Positions 1 through 5,216 of a stretch of DNA of 6,801 nt are shown piece by piece. The first letter of the stretch is position 1. Each line of letters opens with the position of its first letter. A program made the position numbers and the translations under genes. The notes beneath the pieces are model-generated. The model was not told where the DNA came from. It was given only the letters and a program-made list of their open reading frames with translations, and did no database searches. This DNA comes from Bryobacterales bacterium. GTDB taxonomy: Bacteria; Acidobacteriota; Terriglobia; Bryobacterales; Bryobacteraceae. The stretch covers positions 1 through 6,801 of the forward strand of contig JAOAPP010000733.1 in the NCBI GenBank assembly GCA_025462985.1, given 5' to 3'.

Positions 1-330
1 GAAAATTTACCAAGTATTTCTTACTTACTTAAGGCCGTCCACGGGGGCGCGAAGCCGACCTATTCCCGCCTAGAACCCGAAGACAGCCAGAACGGCCTTG
101 ACCACGTGATCGATGATGATCGGATCTTTTACGGAGCAGAGAACGGCGAGGAAGCAAATGGTGTGCATGGCTGAAATCCCTTTCGCACATGAACTTCCCA
201 CGCGGCACCCCCATTTTGACTCGAAAATGTGGCACTAAACTATTGAAAATAAACGATAAAAGACTTGAGCCATTTTTGTGACCGGGATGTCTGGTTCAGA
301 ATGGAACCCGATCCGGCACCCTGGTCCCGC
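1..330. other. Gene-poor region upstream of the ffh promoter
   Basis: This stretch holds no ORF with recognisable protein family features. Its one plausible coding element is a 32-codon minus-strand ORF (70-168), described separately. There is an AT-rich patch at about 236-276. An imperfect hairpin can be drawn at 282-316: an outer stem CCGG(G)AT with ATCCGG and an inner stem GGTTC with GAACC. It has no T-run on either strand, so it does not look like an intrinsic terminator. AAGGCCGT at 31-38 is the reverse complement of 92-99, which is probably chance. I see no tRNA or known riboswitch fold. Confidence 0.5.
70..168 (-). CDS. Possible small hydrophobic peptide (32 aa)
   Basis: This is a minus-strand ATG-to-TAG frame of 32 residues, too short for routine ORF calling. 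The peptide begins MHTICFLAVLCSV, continues with a short charged turn (KDP) and an isoleucine/valine-rich stretch, and ends KAVLAVFGF, so it is largely hydrophobic. A purine-rich AAAGGG lies 9 bases upstream of the ATG (minus strand, about 178-183), an acceptable Shine-Dalgarno position. I recognise no family. It could be a real membrane mini-protein, the remnant of a larger gene or a chance frame. Its only support is the ribosome-binding site and the composition, so confidence is low. It would be transcribed away from ffh. Confidence 0.22.
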   Translation of the reverse strand: MHTICFLAVLCSVKDPIIIDHVVKAVLAVFGF

Positions 331-340
331 TTTGATCAAA
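331..340. promoter_or_regulatory. Compact palindrome next to the ffh -35 element
   Basis: TTTGATCAAA is a perfect 10-base palindrome that ends two bases before the proposed -35 hexamer at 343. It sits inside wider arms, CCCGC (326-330) and GCGGG (348-352). The position would suit an operator or activator site. Ten-base palindromes occur by chance several times in a window of this size, and I recognise no specific regulator, so this is only a candidate. Confidence 0.2.
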
Positions 341-342
341 GG

Positions 343-371
343 CTGACGCGGGCCTCTGACTCCGGTATACT
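343..371 (+). promoter_or_regulatory. Predicted sigma-70-type promoter of ffh operon
   Basis: The -35 candidate CTGACG (343-348, 4 of 6 matches to TTGACA) and the -10 candidate TATACT (366-371, 5 of 6 matches to TATAAT) are separated by exactly 17 bases, the optimal spacing. Transcription would start near 376-379 in a purine-rich stretch, leaving a leader of roughly 93 bases before the ffh ATG. This is the best promoter-like pair in the upstream region. It is inferred from consensus matching only. Confidence 0.55.
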
Positions 372-470
372 TGTGGAGAAGCTCTTTCCCTTCTAGGAAC
401 CCGTGCGTCTATCGCCGTATCAGCCAGAGGCGAATTGACGTTCAGGAAAAACTGCTAGCGCATCTTAGTC

Positions 471-1826
471 ATGTTCGATAACCTGTCCGACAAGCTGCAG
501 CGGGTCTTCAAAAACCTGCGCGGCGAAGGAAAACTATCCGCTGCCAATATGGAGGAGGCTCTCCGGGAGATCCGGGTCGCTCTTCTCGAGGCAGACGTCC
601 ATTTCAAAGTAGTTAAGCAGTTCATCGAACAGGTGAAAGAGAAGGCCATGGGCGAGGACGTGCTGACTGCGCTATCACCCACCCAGCAGGTCGTCAAAAT
701 CGTCCGGGATGAGATGACGAAAATGCTGGGCACCCATCAGTCCCGGCTTCGGTTCGCTAACGAGCCGCCGACCGTGGTGATGATTGTGGGCCTCCAGGGT
801 TCGGGAAAGACCACCAGTGCCGCGAAGCTGGCCCGCTTTCTGACTAAAGAAGGCAGCAGGCCGGAACTCGTGTCAGTAGACGTTTACCGTCCGGCTGCTC
901 GCCACCAGCTCAGCATTCTGGCCAAGAACGTGGGGACGCCGATCTATGAAGGAACGGCGGAAGAAACAAAGCCGCTGGAACTTGCGCGTTCAGCCCGCCG
1001 CGACGCCATGCAAACCGGCCGCGATCTCCTTTTAGTAGATACCGCCGGACGCCAGCATATAGATGAACAGCTCATGCAAGAACTGCACGAGCTTAAACAG
1101 GCCTTGAACCCGACGGAAATCCTGTTTGTCGCCGATGCGATGACCGGACAGGACGCGGTTCGCTCGGCCGATGAATTCCATAAACGGCTCGGGATCACCG
1201 GCGTGATTCTGACAAAGATGGATGGCGATGCTCGCGGGGGCGCGGCGCTCTCGATTCGGTCCGTCACGGGCCAGCCATTGAAATTTGTTGGCGCCGGCGA
1301 AAAGACCGACGCATTTGAGGCGTTCCATCCGGACCGGGTAGCGTCACGGATTTTGGGCATGGGCGACATGCTGTCGCTGATCGACAAGGTCCAGGAAACC
1401 ATCGATCAGAAGACCGCCGAGAAGATGCAGGAGAAGCTTCTCGGAGATGAATTTACGCTCGAGGACTTTCGGGATCAGATCAAGCAGGTGAGAAAGCTCG
1501 GTTCGCTCGGCGGGCTCTTGAAGATGATGCCGCAGATCGGTCCGCTGAAGGATTTGAAGGACACCGATATCGACGAACAGAAGATCGACCGGGTGGTGGC
1601 GATGATCGATTCGATGACTCCGAAGGAGCGCCGGAATCACATGCTGATCAACGGGTCCCGCCGCCGTCGGATCGCGAAGGGAAGCGGAACCAGCGTGCAG
1701 GACGTCAATAGTCTCCTCAAGGAATACGCACAGGCGCGTAAAATGATGAAGAGCTTGACTGGTCCGGCCGGTTTCCTCGGCAAGAAATTGGGAAAAATGA
1801 AGATCCCGGGGCTTCCGGGTTTCTGA
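471..1826 (+). CDS. ffh: Signal recognition particle protein Ffh (SRP54)
   Basis: Ffh is the GTPase subunit of the signal recognition particle. With 4.5S/6S SRP RNA it binds hydrophobic signal sequences on ribosomes and delivers them to FtsY at the membrane. At 451 residues it is the normal length. The N domain (about 1-95, starting MFDNLSDKLQ) is followed by the G domain: P-loop GLQGSGKTT (107-115), DVYRPAA (137-143), DTAGR (190-194), TKMDGDARGG (248-257) and GAGE (274-277). The M domain (from about 297) has the methionine-containing finger-loop region around LGGLLKMMPQ (346-355) and the SRP-RNA-binding signature NGSRRRRIAKGSGTS (394-408). An in-frame TAG at 456 leaves the ATG at 471 as the first usable start. 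No good Shine-Dalgarno sits at normal distance, and the nearest AGGA (444-447) is 23 bases upstream. It is first in the plus-strand gene series, behind the predicted promoter at 343-371. The identification is secure. Confidence 0.98.
   Translation: MFDNLSDKLQRVFKNLRGEGKLSAANMEEALREIRVALLEADVHFKVVKQFIEQVKEKAMGEDVLTALSPTQQVVKIVRDEMTKMLGTHQSRLRFANEPPTVVMIVGLQGSGKTTSAAKLARFLTKEGSRPELVSVDVYRPAARHQLSILAKNVGTPIYEGTAEETKPLELARSARRDAMQTGRDLLLVDTAGRQHIDEQLMQELHELKQALNPTEILFVADAMTGQDAVRSADEFHKRLGITGVILTKMDGDARGGAALSIRSVTGQPLKFVGAGEKTDAFEAFHPDRVASRILGMGDMLSLIDKVQETIDQKTAEKMQEKLLGDEFTLEDFRDQIKQVRKLGSLGGLLKMMPQIGPLKDLKDTDIDEQKIDRVVAMIDSMTPKERRNHMLINGSRRRRIAKGSGTSVQDVNSLLKEYAQARKMMKSLTGPAGFLGKKLGKMKIPGLPGF
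1805..1822 (+). other. Short GC hairpin with T-run at ffh 3' end
   Basis: CCCGG (1805-1809) pairs with CCGGG (1815-1819) around a five-base loop and is followed directly by TTT, just before the ffh stop. It looks like a very weak terminator or RNA-stability stem that could reduce read-through into rpsP. It lies wholly within codons for the terminal Pro-Gly-Leu-Pro-Gly-Phe. Five base pairs and a three-base T-run are below the usual standard for an intrinsic terminator, so it may be a by-product of codon choice. Confidence 0.2.
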
Positions 1827-1906
1827 GTTCATGGTTTAAGGCGTTGCTGCCCAAGCGCGGCTTACGCCAGATACAAACTTTGTAAGAATAGGAAAGAAAA
1901 GGTTAC

Positions 1907-2167
1907 ATGTTAGCAATTCGTCTGGCGCGGTTCGGGGCCAAGAAAAAGCCGAGCTATCGGGTGGTCGTGATCGACAAAGAAAGAGCGAGAAACAGCCGCT
2001 CGGTGGAAGTGGTGGGATTCTATAACCCGATTGCCAAGCCGGCGCAGGTCGATCTGAAGCACGACCGCATCAATCATTGGATCAAGAATGGCGCGCAGCC
2101 TTCGGGGACAGTGAGCCGCCTGATGAGAAAGAATCCGGCTGTAGCTGAACAGCCCGTCACGGCATAG
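1907..2167 (+). CDS. rpsP: 30S ribosomal protein S16
   Basis: S16 is a small primary or secondary binder of 16S rRNA needed for 30S assembly. The 86-residue product has the usual length and opening, MLAIRLARFGAKKKPSYRVV (1-20). The family core VVGFYNPIAKP (about 35-45) and the pattern W-I-K-N-G-A-Q-P-S-x-T-V (about 58-69) follow. The C-terminal tail (RKNPAVAEQPVTA) is variable in the family. AGGAAAG (1890-1896) lies 10 bases before the ATG, a good ribosome-binding site. An 80-base gap separates it from ffh, long enough for a secondary promoter, but I found no convincing -35/-10 pair there. It heads the classic rpsP-rimM-trmD-rplS ribosomal module. Confidence 0.98.
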   Translation: MLAIRLARFGAKKKPSYRVVVIDKERARNSRSVEVVGFYNPIAKPAQVDLKHDRINHWIKNGAQPSGTVSRLMRKNPAVAEQPVTA

Positions 2168-2233
2168 AGCCGCGGCTTTTTCGGACCGCTTTTCTGATTG
2201 CGGGTGCGTCCGCGGACTGATGCAGTGACGGGC
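2152..2233 (+). repeat. Nested inverted repeats across rpsP stop and rpsP-khpA gap
   Basis: GCCCGTCAC (2152-2160), just upstream of the rpsP stop codon, is a perfect 9-base reverse complement of GTGACGGGC (2225-2233), just upstream of the khpA ribosome-binding site. Inside this pair CCGCGG (2170-2175) can pair with CCGCGG (2210-2215), and CCGC (2186-2189) with GCGG (2200-2203). The transcript could therefore fold into a three-tier stem filling the 82-base junction. A T-rich patch at 2177-2181 follows the first CCGCGG block but no proper terminator stem. One 9-base inverted repeat is expected by chance in a window this size. The nesting makes it somewhat more notable. Confidence 0.3.
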
Positions 2234-2249
2234 GTCGCAAAGGGCCAAC

Positions 2250-2498
2250 ATGAACGACAGTAACGGCGTGAAGACGCTGGTAGAAGATATCGCCAAGGCA
2301 TTGGTGGACACACCCGGCAGTGTGACGGTGAACGAAATCGCCGGCGAGCACGCCACCGTGTTTGAGTTACGCGTGGCCGATACCGATTTGGGCAAGGTGA
2401 TTGGGAAACAGGGACGGACAGCGCGCTCTATCCGAACGCTACTGGGCGCCGTGGGAACCAAGTTGAACCGCCGCTTTTCTCTCGAAATCCTCGAATAG
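2250..2498 (+). CDS. khpA: KhpA-type KH-domain RNA-binding protein
   Basis: This 82-residue protein consists of essentially one KH domain. The diagnostic GxxG loop is GKQG (52-55) within [19 protein letters not shown] (47-65), followed by LNRRFSLEI (72-80). In bacteria with a studied homologue (KhpA/YlqC of Gram-positives) it dimerises, often with KhpB/Jag, and binds many RNAs, affecting cell division and envelope genes. That role is family knowledge and untested here. The ATG has AAAGGG (2239-2244) five bases upstream. A GTG at 2268 would give a start closer to the shortest homologues but lacks this support. The gene lies between rpsP and rimM, a placement seen in many bacteria but not in E. 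coli, and leads into rimM after a gap of only 10 bases. Confidence 0.93.
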   Translation: MNDSNGVKTLVEDIAKALVDTPGSVTVNEIAGEHATVFELRVADTDLGKVIGKQGRTARSIRTLLGAVGTKLNRRFSLEILE

Positions 2499-2508
2499 TT
2501 CCAGCTGT

Positions 2509-3027
2509 ATGGACCGGGACAGGGTGGTATTGGCCGAGATTTCCCGGCCGCGAGGAATCCGGGGTGAGATGCTGGCGATCTCGCAAACCGATGTGCCAGG
2601 TCGGATCGAAGGACTGCGGCGGGCACAAGCGCGGTTGGCTGACGGATCCGATGTCGAAATTGAGATCAGCGAGGCTTGGCCCTATCGCGGAGATTGGGTG
2701 TTGAAGCTGGCTGGGGTAGATTCGATCGACGAAGCCGACCGGTTTCGCGGTGCGGATATCTGGGTCCCCTTGGCCGAGCGGGGCAGTTTGCCGGATGGTG
2801 AGTTTTTCCAGTCGGATTTGCTTGGCTGCACGATCGTGGACGAAGCGACCGGACGCGAGTTGGGCGTCGTCGACGGCTGGCAGCAATACGGCGGACCTTC
2901 TTTATTGCAGGTCCAGGTGGACGGGCGCGAAGTGCTGATCCCATTTGTGGAACAGATTTGCCGGAAAGTCGACAGCGAAGCCCGGATAATCCGGGTGGAT
3001 CTGCCCAAAGGATTACTGGAGTTATAG
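2509..3027 (+). CDS. rimM: 16S rRNA processing/ribosome maturation factor RimM
   Basis: RimM binds S19 in the 30S head and assists late 16S rRNA maturation. The 172-residue product is normal length. The N-terminal domain (1 to about 90) carries RPRGIRGEM (13-21), matching the family G-x-x-G-I-R-G-E pattern except for Arg in the usual His position, and the AGVDSIDEADRFRGADI region (68-84). After the linker FFQSDLLG (99-106) comes a PRC-barrel domain with ELGVVDGW (117-124), VLIPFV (142-147) and the terminal VDLPKGLLEL (163-172). The ATG follows the khpA stop by 10 bases and has no recognisable Shine-Dalgarno sequence, so translation probably depends on coupling to khpA, keeping output low. The family assignment is secure. 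Confidence 0.95.
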   Translation: MDRDRVVLAEISRPRGIRGEMLAISQTDVPGRIEGLRRAQARLADGSDVEIEISEAWPYRGDWVLKLAGVDSIDEADRFRGADIWVPLAERGSLPDGEFFQSDLLGCTIVDEATGRELGVVDGWQQYGGPSLLQVQVDGREVLIPFVEQICRKVDSEARIIRVDLPKGLLEL

Positions 3028-3049
3028 GCCTGACCTGGATGTCGGCCTA
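3025..3049 (+). promoter_or_regulatory. Hairpin spanning rimM stop codon, before trmD
   Basis: TAGGCC (3025-3030, beginning with the rimM stop codon) is the exact reverse complement of GGCCTA (3044-3049). Inside it GAC (3032-3034) pairs with GTC (3041-3043) around the six-base loop CTGGAT, leaving one unpaired T. The result is a nine-pair stem with a single bulge filling most of the rimM-trmD junction. The sequence after it is only loosely T-rich and interrupted, so it is not a strong terminator. It could act as a partial attenuator, an RNA-stability element or a brake on ribosomes reaching trmD. The role is inferred; the complementarity is visible. Confidence 0.4.
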
Positions 3050-3071
3050 ATTGTTAGGTTCGTTTCGTAAT

Positions 3072-3767
3072 ATGCATTTCCACATCGTGACGATCTTTCC
3101 CGAGTTTTTCTCGGGGCCGTTCGAGCACGGCGTGATCAGCCGGGCAAAATCAGCCGGCCGGTTGGAAATTCAGATTCACGATCTGAGAAACTGGACCTAC
3201 GACCGTCATAAAACGGTGGATGACCGGCCTTTTGGTGGCGGCGAAGGAATGCTATTGAAGCCAGAGCCCGTGTTTCAGGCGGTGGAGAGTATCCTGCCGG
3301 AGCGCCAGGCTGGTCAGCGGGTCATTTTACTTTCGGCGCAAGGCGGGAAATTCGACCAGAGCGTCGCGCGGGAGCTCGCGGAGCTCACGGATCTGGTCTT
3401 GGTTTGCGGCCGGTATGAGGGCGTCGACGAGCGCGTGGCGGAGCACTTGGTGGATGAAGAGATCTCCATCGGGGATTTCGTTTTGAGCGGTGGGGAACTC
3501 GGAGCCGCTGTGATTGTGGACACCGTAGCGAGGCTGCTGCCCGGTGTTTTAGGAAATGAAGACTCTTCGCGGAACGAAAGCTTCGCGGCGGAGAATGACG
3601 GATTGTTGGATTGCCCGCAGTACACCAGACCGGCGGAGTTTCGCGGCTGGAAGGTGCCCGATGTACTGCTGGGCGGGAATCATGAAGAAATCAGGCGATG
3701 GCGGCGGGCCGCCTCGCGCGAGAAAACCGGCCGTTTGAGACCTGATCTGATCGGCGGCGGCTCATAA
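3072..3767 (+). CDS. trmD: tRNA (guanine-N1-)-methyltransferase TrmD
   Basis: TrmD is a SAM-dependent SPOUT enzyme that makes m1G at position 37 of tRNAs, preventing +1 frameshifting, and is generally essential. I place the start at ATG 3072 (231 residues, MHFHIVTIFPEFF) because the family begins at this motif. An in-frame TTG at 3051 would add seven non-conserved residues and overlap the hairpin region. Visible motifs are VDDRPFGGGEGM (49-60), LLSAQGGKFDQ (86-96), VCGRYEGVDERV (111-122) and EEISIGDFVLSGGELGA (129-145). The last two form the trefoil-knot cofactor site. NDGLLDCPQYTRP (175-187) contains the aspartate thought to act in catalysis, and VLLGGNHEEIRRWR (198-211) lies in the C-terminal tRNA-binding part. 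The only Shine-Dalgarno-like sequence, TAGG (3055-3058), is 13 bases upstream, so initiation looks weak. Confidence 0.97.
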   Translation: MHFHIVTIFPEFFSGPFEHGVISRAKSAGRLEIQIHDLRNWTYDRHKTVDDRPFGGGEGMLLKPEPVFQAVESILPERQAGQRVILLSAQGGKFDQSVARELAELTDLVLVCGRYEGVDERVAEHLVDEEISIGDFVLSGGELGAAVIVDTVARLLPGVLGNEDSSRNESFAAENDGLLDCPQYTRPAEFRGWKVPDVLLGGNHEEIRRWRRAASREKTGRLRPDLIGGGS

Positions 3768-3785
3768 AGAAGGCAGAGAGAAGAA

Positions 3786-4136
3786 ATGCAAAACGCACTT
3801 GTCAGCAAATTCATCAGCAAGCACGCACGCACCACCGCGCATCCGGAGTTTCGTCCGGGCGATACCGTTCGTGTACACGTCAGAATCCGGGAAGGTGACA
3901 AGGAGCGTCTGCAGGCATTCGAAGGAACCGTGATTGCCCGGAAGAACATCGGAATGGGCGAGACCATCACCGTTCGCAAGGTAAGCTTCGGCCAGGGTGT
4001 TGAGCGCATTTTCCCGGTGAACGCGCCAGTGGTCGACCATATCGACATGGTTCGGACCGGCCGCGTCCGACGCGCCAAGCTGTACTACCTGCGCGGACTA
4101 AAGGGCAAGGCCGCTCGTCTGCGCGAGCGCGAGTAG
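3786..4136 (+). CDS. rplS: 50S ribosomal protein L19
   Basis: L19 sits at the 30S-50S interface and contributes to intersubunit bridges. The 116-residue product is normal length, with [19 protein letters not shown] (19-37), FEGTVIARK (about 45-53), the highly conserved [11 protein letters not shown] (about 71-81) and the C-terminal [18 protein letters not shown] (95-112). The family usually has a histidine-serine pair (PLHSP) where this one has PVNAP, a mild variation. A long purine-rich stretch (3766-3785, including AAGAAGG and GAGAG) precedes the ATG and should initiate well. It starts 18 bases after the trmD stop. The contrast with the poor sites of rimM and trmD suits a protein needed in ribosomal amounts. 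Confidence 0.98.
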   Translation: MQNALVSKFISKHARTTAHPEFRPGDTVRVHVRIREGDKERLQAFEGTVIARKNIGMGETITVRKVSFGQGVERIFPVNAPVVDHIDMVRTGRVRRAKLYYLRGLKGKAARLRERE

Positions 4137-4156
4137 GCCATCCCCACTTCGGCCTT

Positions 4157-4900
4157 GTGGTGCCGGAATCCGACGAAAAAATCGAAAAGGCTCGCCGGAA
4201 GCCCCACGTGGTCGGCGGTGAGGCGAAGTCTGTCCGCTGCGTCAGCTCATTTGAGCGAATCGCGCGGGAGCAGGGCTACAACGCCATCGCCGGAGTGGAT
4301 GAAGTCGGCCGCGGCTGCCTTTTCGGTCCCGTCTATGCAGCGGCGGTAATCTTAGACCCGTCCCGGCCGATCCGCGGCCTGCACGATAGTAAAATTCTAG
4401 ACAGCACACAACGCACGGAACTGGCGGCCCAAATCAAGGCGCGCTGCCTCGCTTGGTCGGTGGGTGCTGCTGACGTCTATGAGATCGATCAGATCAATAT
4501 CTATCAGGCTTCACGCCTGGCAATGCGGCGTGCAGTTCAGAAGCTGACTGTCCTACCCGATTATCTTTTGATCGATGCGGTAAAGATCGACCTGCCCATT
4601 TTTCAACTCTCGCTTATCGATGGAGACGCCCGCTGCCGCGCAATTGCGGCCGCGTCGATTGTGGCCAAGGTGCATCGAGATGCCTGCCTTCAGCGTTGGC
4701 ATGAAGTCTTCCCCCAGTACAACCTGGCGTCCAACAAAGGGTATTCAACGCCCGACCATCGGCGCGCTCTCCGGGAGCATGGCCCGACAATGATGCACCG
4801 CTTCAGTTTTGAGCCCGTTCGCGCCAGCACAAGACATTGTTTTTGGACCGGCTATTTCGAACAACCCGCTTCGAACCAGCAGAGGCCATCGAGTGAATAG
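4157..4900 (+). CDS. rnhB: Ribonuclease HII
   Basis: RNase HII cuts the RNA strand of RNA:DNA hybrids and starts the removal of single ribonucleotides from DNA. The four metal-binding acidic residues are visible: D48 and E49 in AGVDEVGRG (45-53), D140 in LLIDAV (137-142) and D157 in LIDGDARC (153-160). The G-R-G triplet (51-53) and the tyrosine in NKGYSTPDH (193-201), which together recognise the 2'-OH junction, are also present, as are AAASIVAKVHRD (164-175) and HRFSFEPV (214-221). At 247 residues it is longer than the roughly 200-residue E. coli enzyme, with extra residues at both ends. The start is uncertain. GTG 4157 has no Shine-Dalgarno, while GTG 4208 has GGAAG six bases upstream and would remove 17 non-conserved residues. 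The enzyme identity is firm. Confidence 0.95.
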   Translation: MVPESDEKIEKARRKPHVVGGEAKSVRCVSSFERIAREQGYNAIAGVDEVGRGCLFGPVYAAAVILDPSRPIRGLHDSKILDSTQRTELAAQIKARCLAWSVGAADVYEIDQINIYQASRLAMRRAVQKLTVLPDYLLIDAVKIDLPIFQLSLIDGDARCRAIAAASIVAKVHRDACLQRWHEVFPQYNLASNKGYSTPDHRRALREHGPTMMHRFSFEPVRASTRHCFWTGYFEQPASNQQRPSSE

Positions 4901-5216
4901 CGGGACTCCGAACCAGATCGCCGAACATGAGCCGGCCGGCCCTGCTGCGACAAATAAAATATTGCGGTGGCATCGGCGTGTTCTCGGCTTTTGTCTGGTG
5001 ATCTTTGCACTGGAGATCGGCCTTTTCCTGCTCGCCTTCCCATGGCGGCGCGAGTGGGAGATGAGCTGGATTCCCGTGCATTCCCCAAGCCTGGCCGGAC
5101 TTTGGATGAGCTATTACTTTCGCGGAGCGGTCAGCGGTCTGGGGCTGTTGAACGTCGGCATCGCAATGGCCGAGCTTTCGAAACAACTCAAAGGTCTTCG
5201 ACAGCGAGCCAATTAA
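4893..5216 (+). CDS. Small membrane protein of unknown function
   Basis: I do not recognise a characterised family. I choose GTG 4893, with GAGG (4882-4885) seven bases upstream. It overlaps the last 8 bases of rnhB, giving 107 residues. An ATG 84 bases further upstream (4809) would lie deep inside rnhB and is less likely. The first 25 or so residues are polar. LRWHRR (24-29) then precedes a clear transmembrane helix (about 30-51, ending in FPWRREW). A second, less hydrophobic segment (about 67-93) contains YYFRGAVSGLGLLNVGIAMAE (74-94), with glycines and an arginine that look conserved in style. The tail (SKQLKGLRQRAN) is basic. The positive-inside rule suggests both ends in the cytoplasm. 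Overlap with rnhB implies co-translation. I have a vague memory of similar proteins in Acidobacteriota, which needs a database check. Confidence 0.7.
   Translation: MNSGTPNQIAEHEPAGPAATNKILRWHRRVLGFCLVIFALEIGLFLLAFPWRREWEMSWIPVHSPSLAGLWMSYYFRGAVSGLGLLNVGIAMAELSKQLKGLRQRAN

Noticed and set aside
29..235. 68-residue minus-strand ORF upstream of ffh
   Set aside because: Arginine-rich and histidine-rich low-plausibility sequence with no recognisable domain. It overlaps the better-supported hydrophobic mini-ORF in another frame.
216..246. Second plus-strand promoter using TTGACT as -35
   Set aside because: The -35 is good, but candidate -10 hexamers are either at 14 or 19 base spacing or match poorly, so the pair at 343-371 is preferred.
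282..316. Imperfect hairpin as terminator of an upstream gene
   Set aside because: Stem pairing exists but no T-run follows it on either strand, and no upstream gene is visible in the window.
1344..1832. 162-residue minus-strand frame opposite the ffh M domain
   Set aside because: Its composition is a mirror of the ffh codons (rich in His, Leu and Arg). No family features or ribosome-binding site support it.
1844..1892. Separate rpsP promoter in the ffh-rpsP gap
   Set aside because: A TTGCTG-like -35 exists, but no -10 hexamer with more than a weak match lies at 16-18 base spacing.
2168..2181. AGCCGCGGCT followed by TTTTT as an intrinsic terminator after rpsP
   Set aside because: The block is self-complementary without a loop, so as a local hairpin it can form only about three base pairs, not enough for a terminator.
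1910..2626. 238-residue minus-strand open frame opposite rpsP, khpA and rimM
   Set aside because: It spans three firmly identified plus-strand genes and resembles no protein family. Long antisense frames are common in GC-rich coding DNA.
3051..3071. TTG start seven codons upstream for trmD
   Set aside because: The added residues are not part of the conserved TrmD N-terminus, and the TrmD family normally begins at the M-x-x-x-x-x-T-x-F-P motif found at ATG 3072.
4809..4892. N-terminal extension of the small membrane protein back to ATG 4809
   Set aside because: This segment lies wholly inside the conserved C-terminal part of rnhB in another frame, and the GTG at 4893 has a well-placed GAGG.
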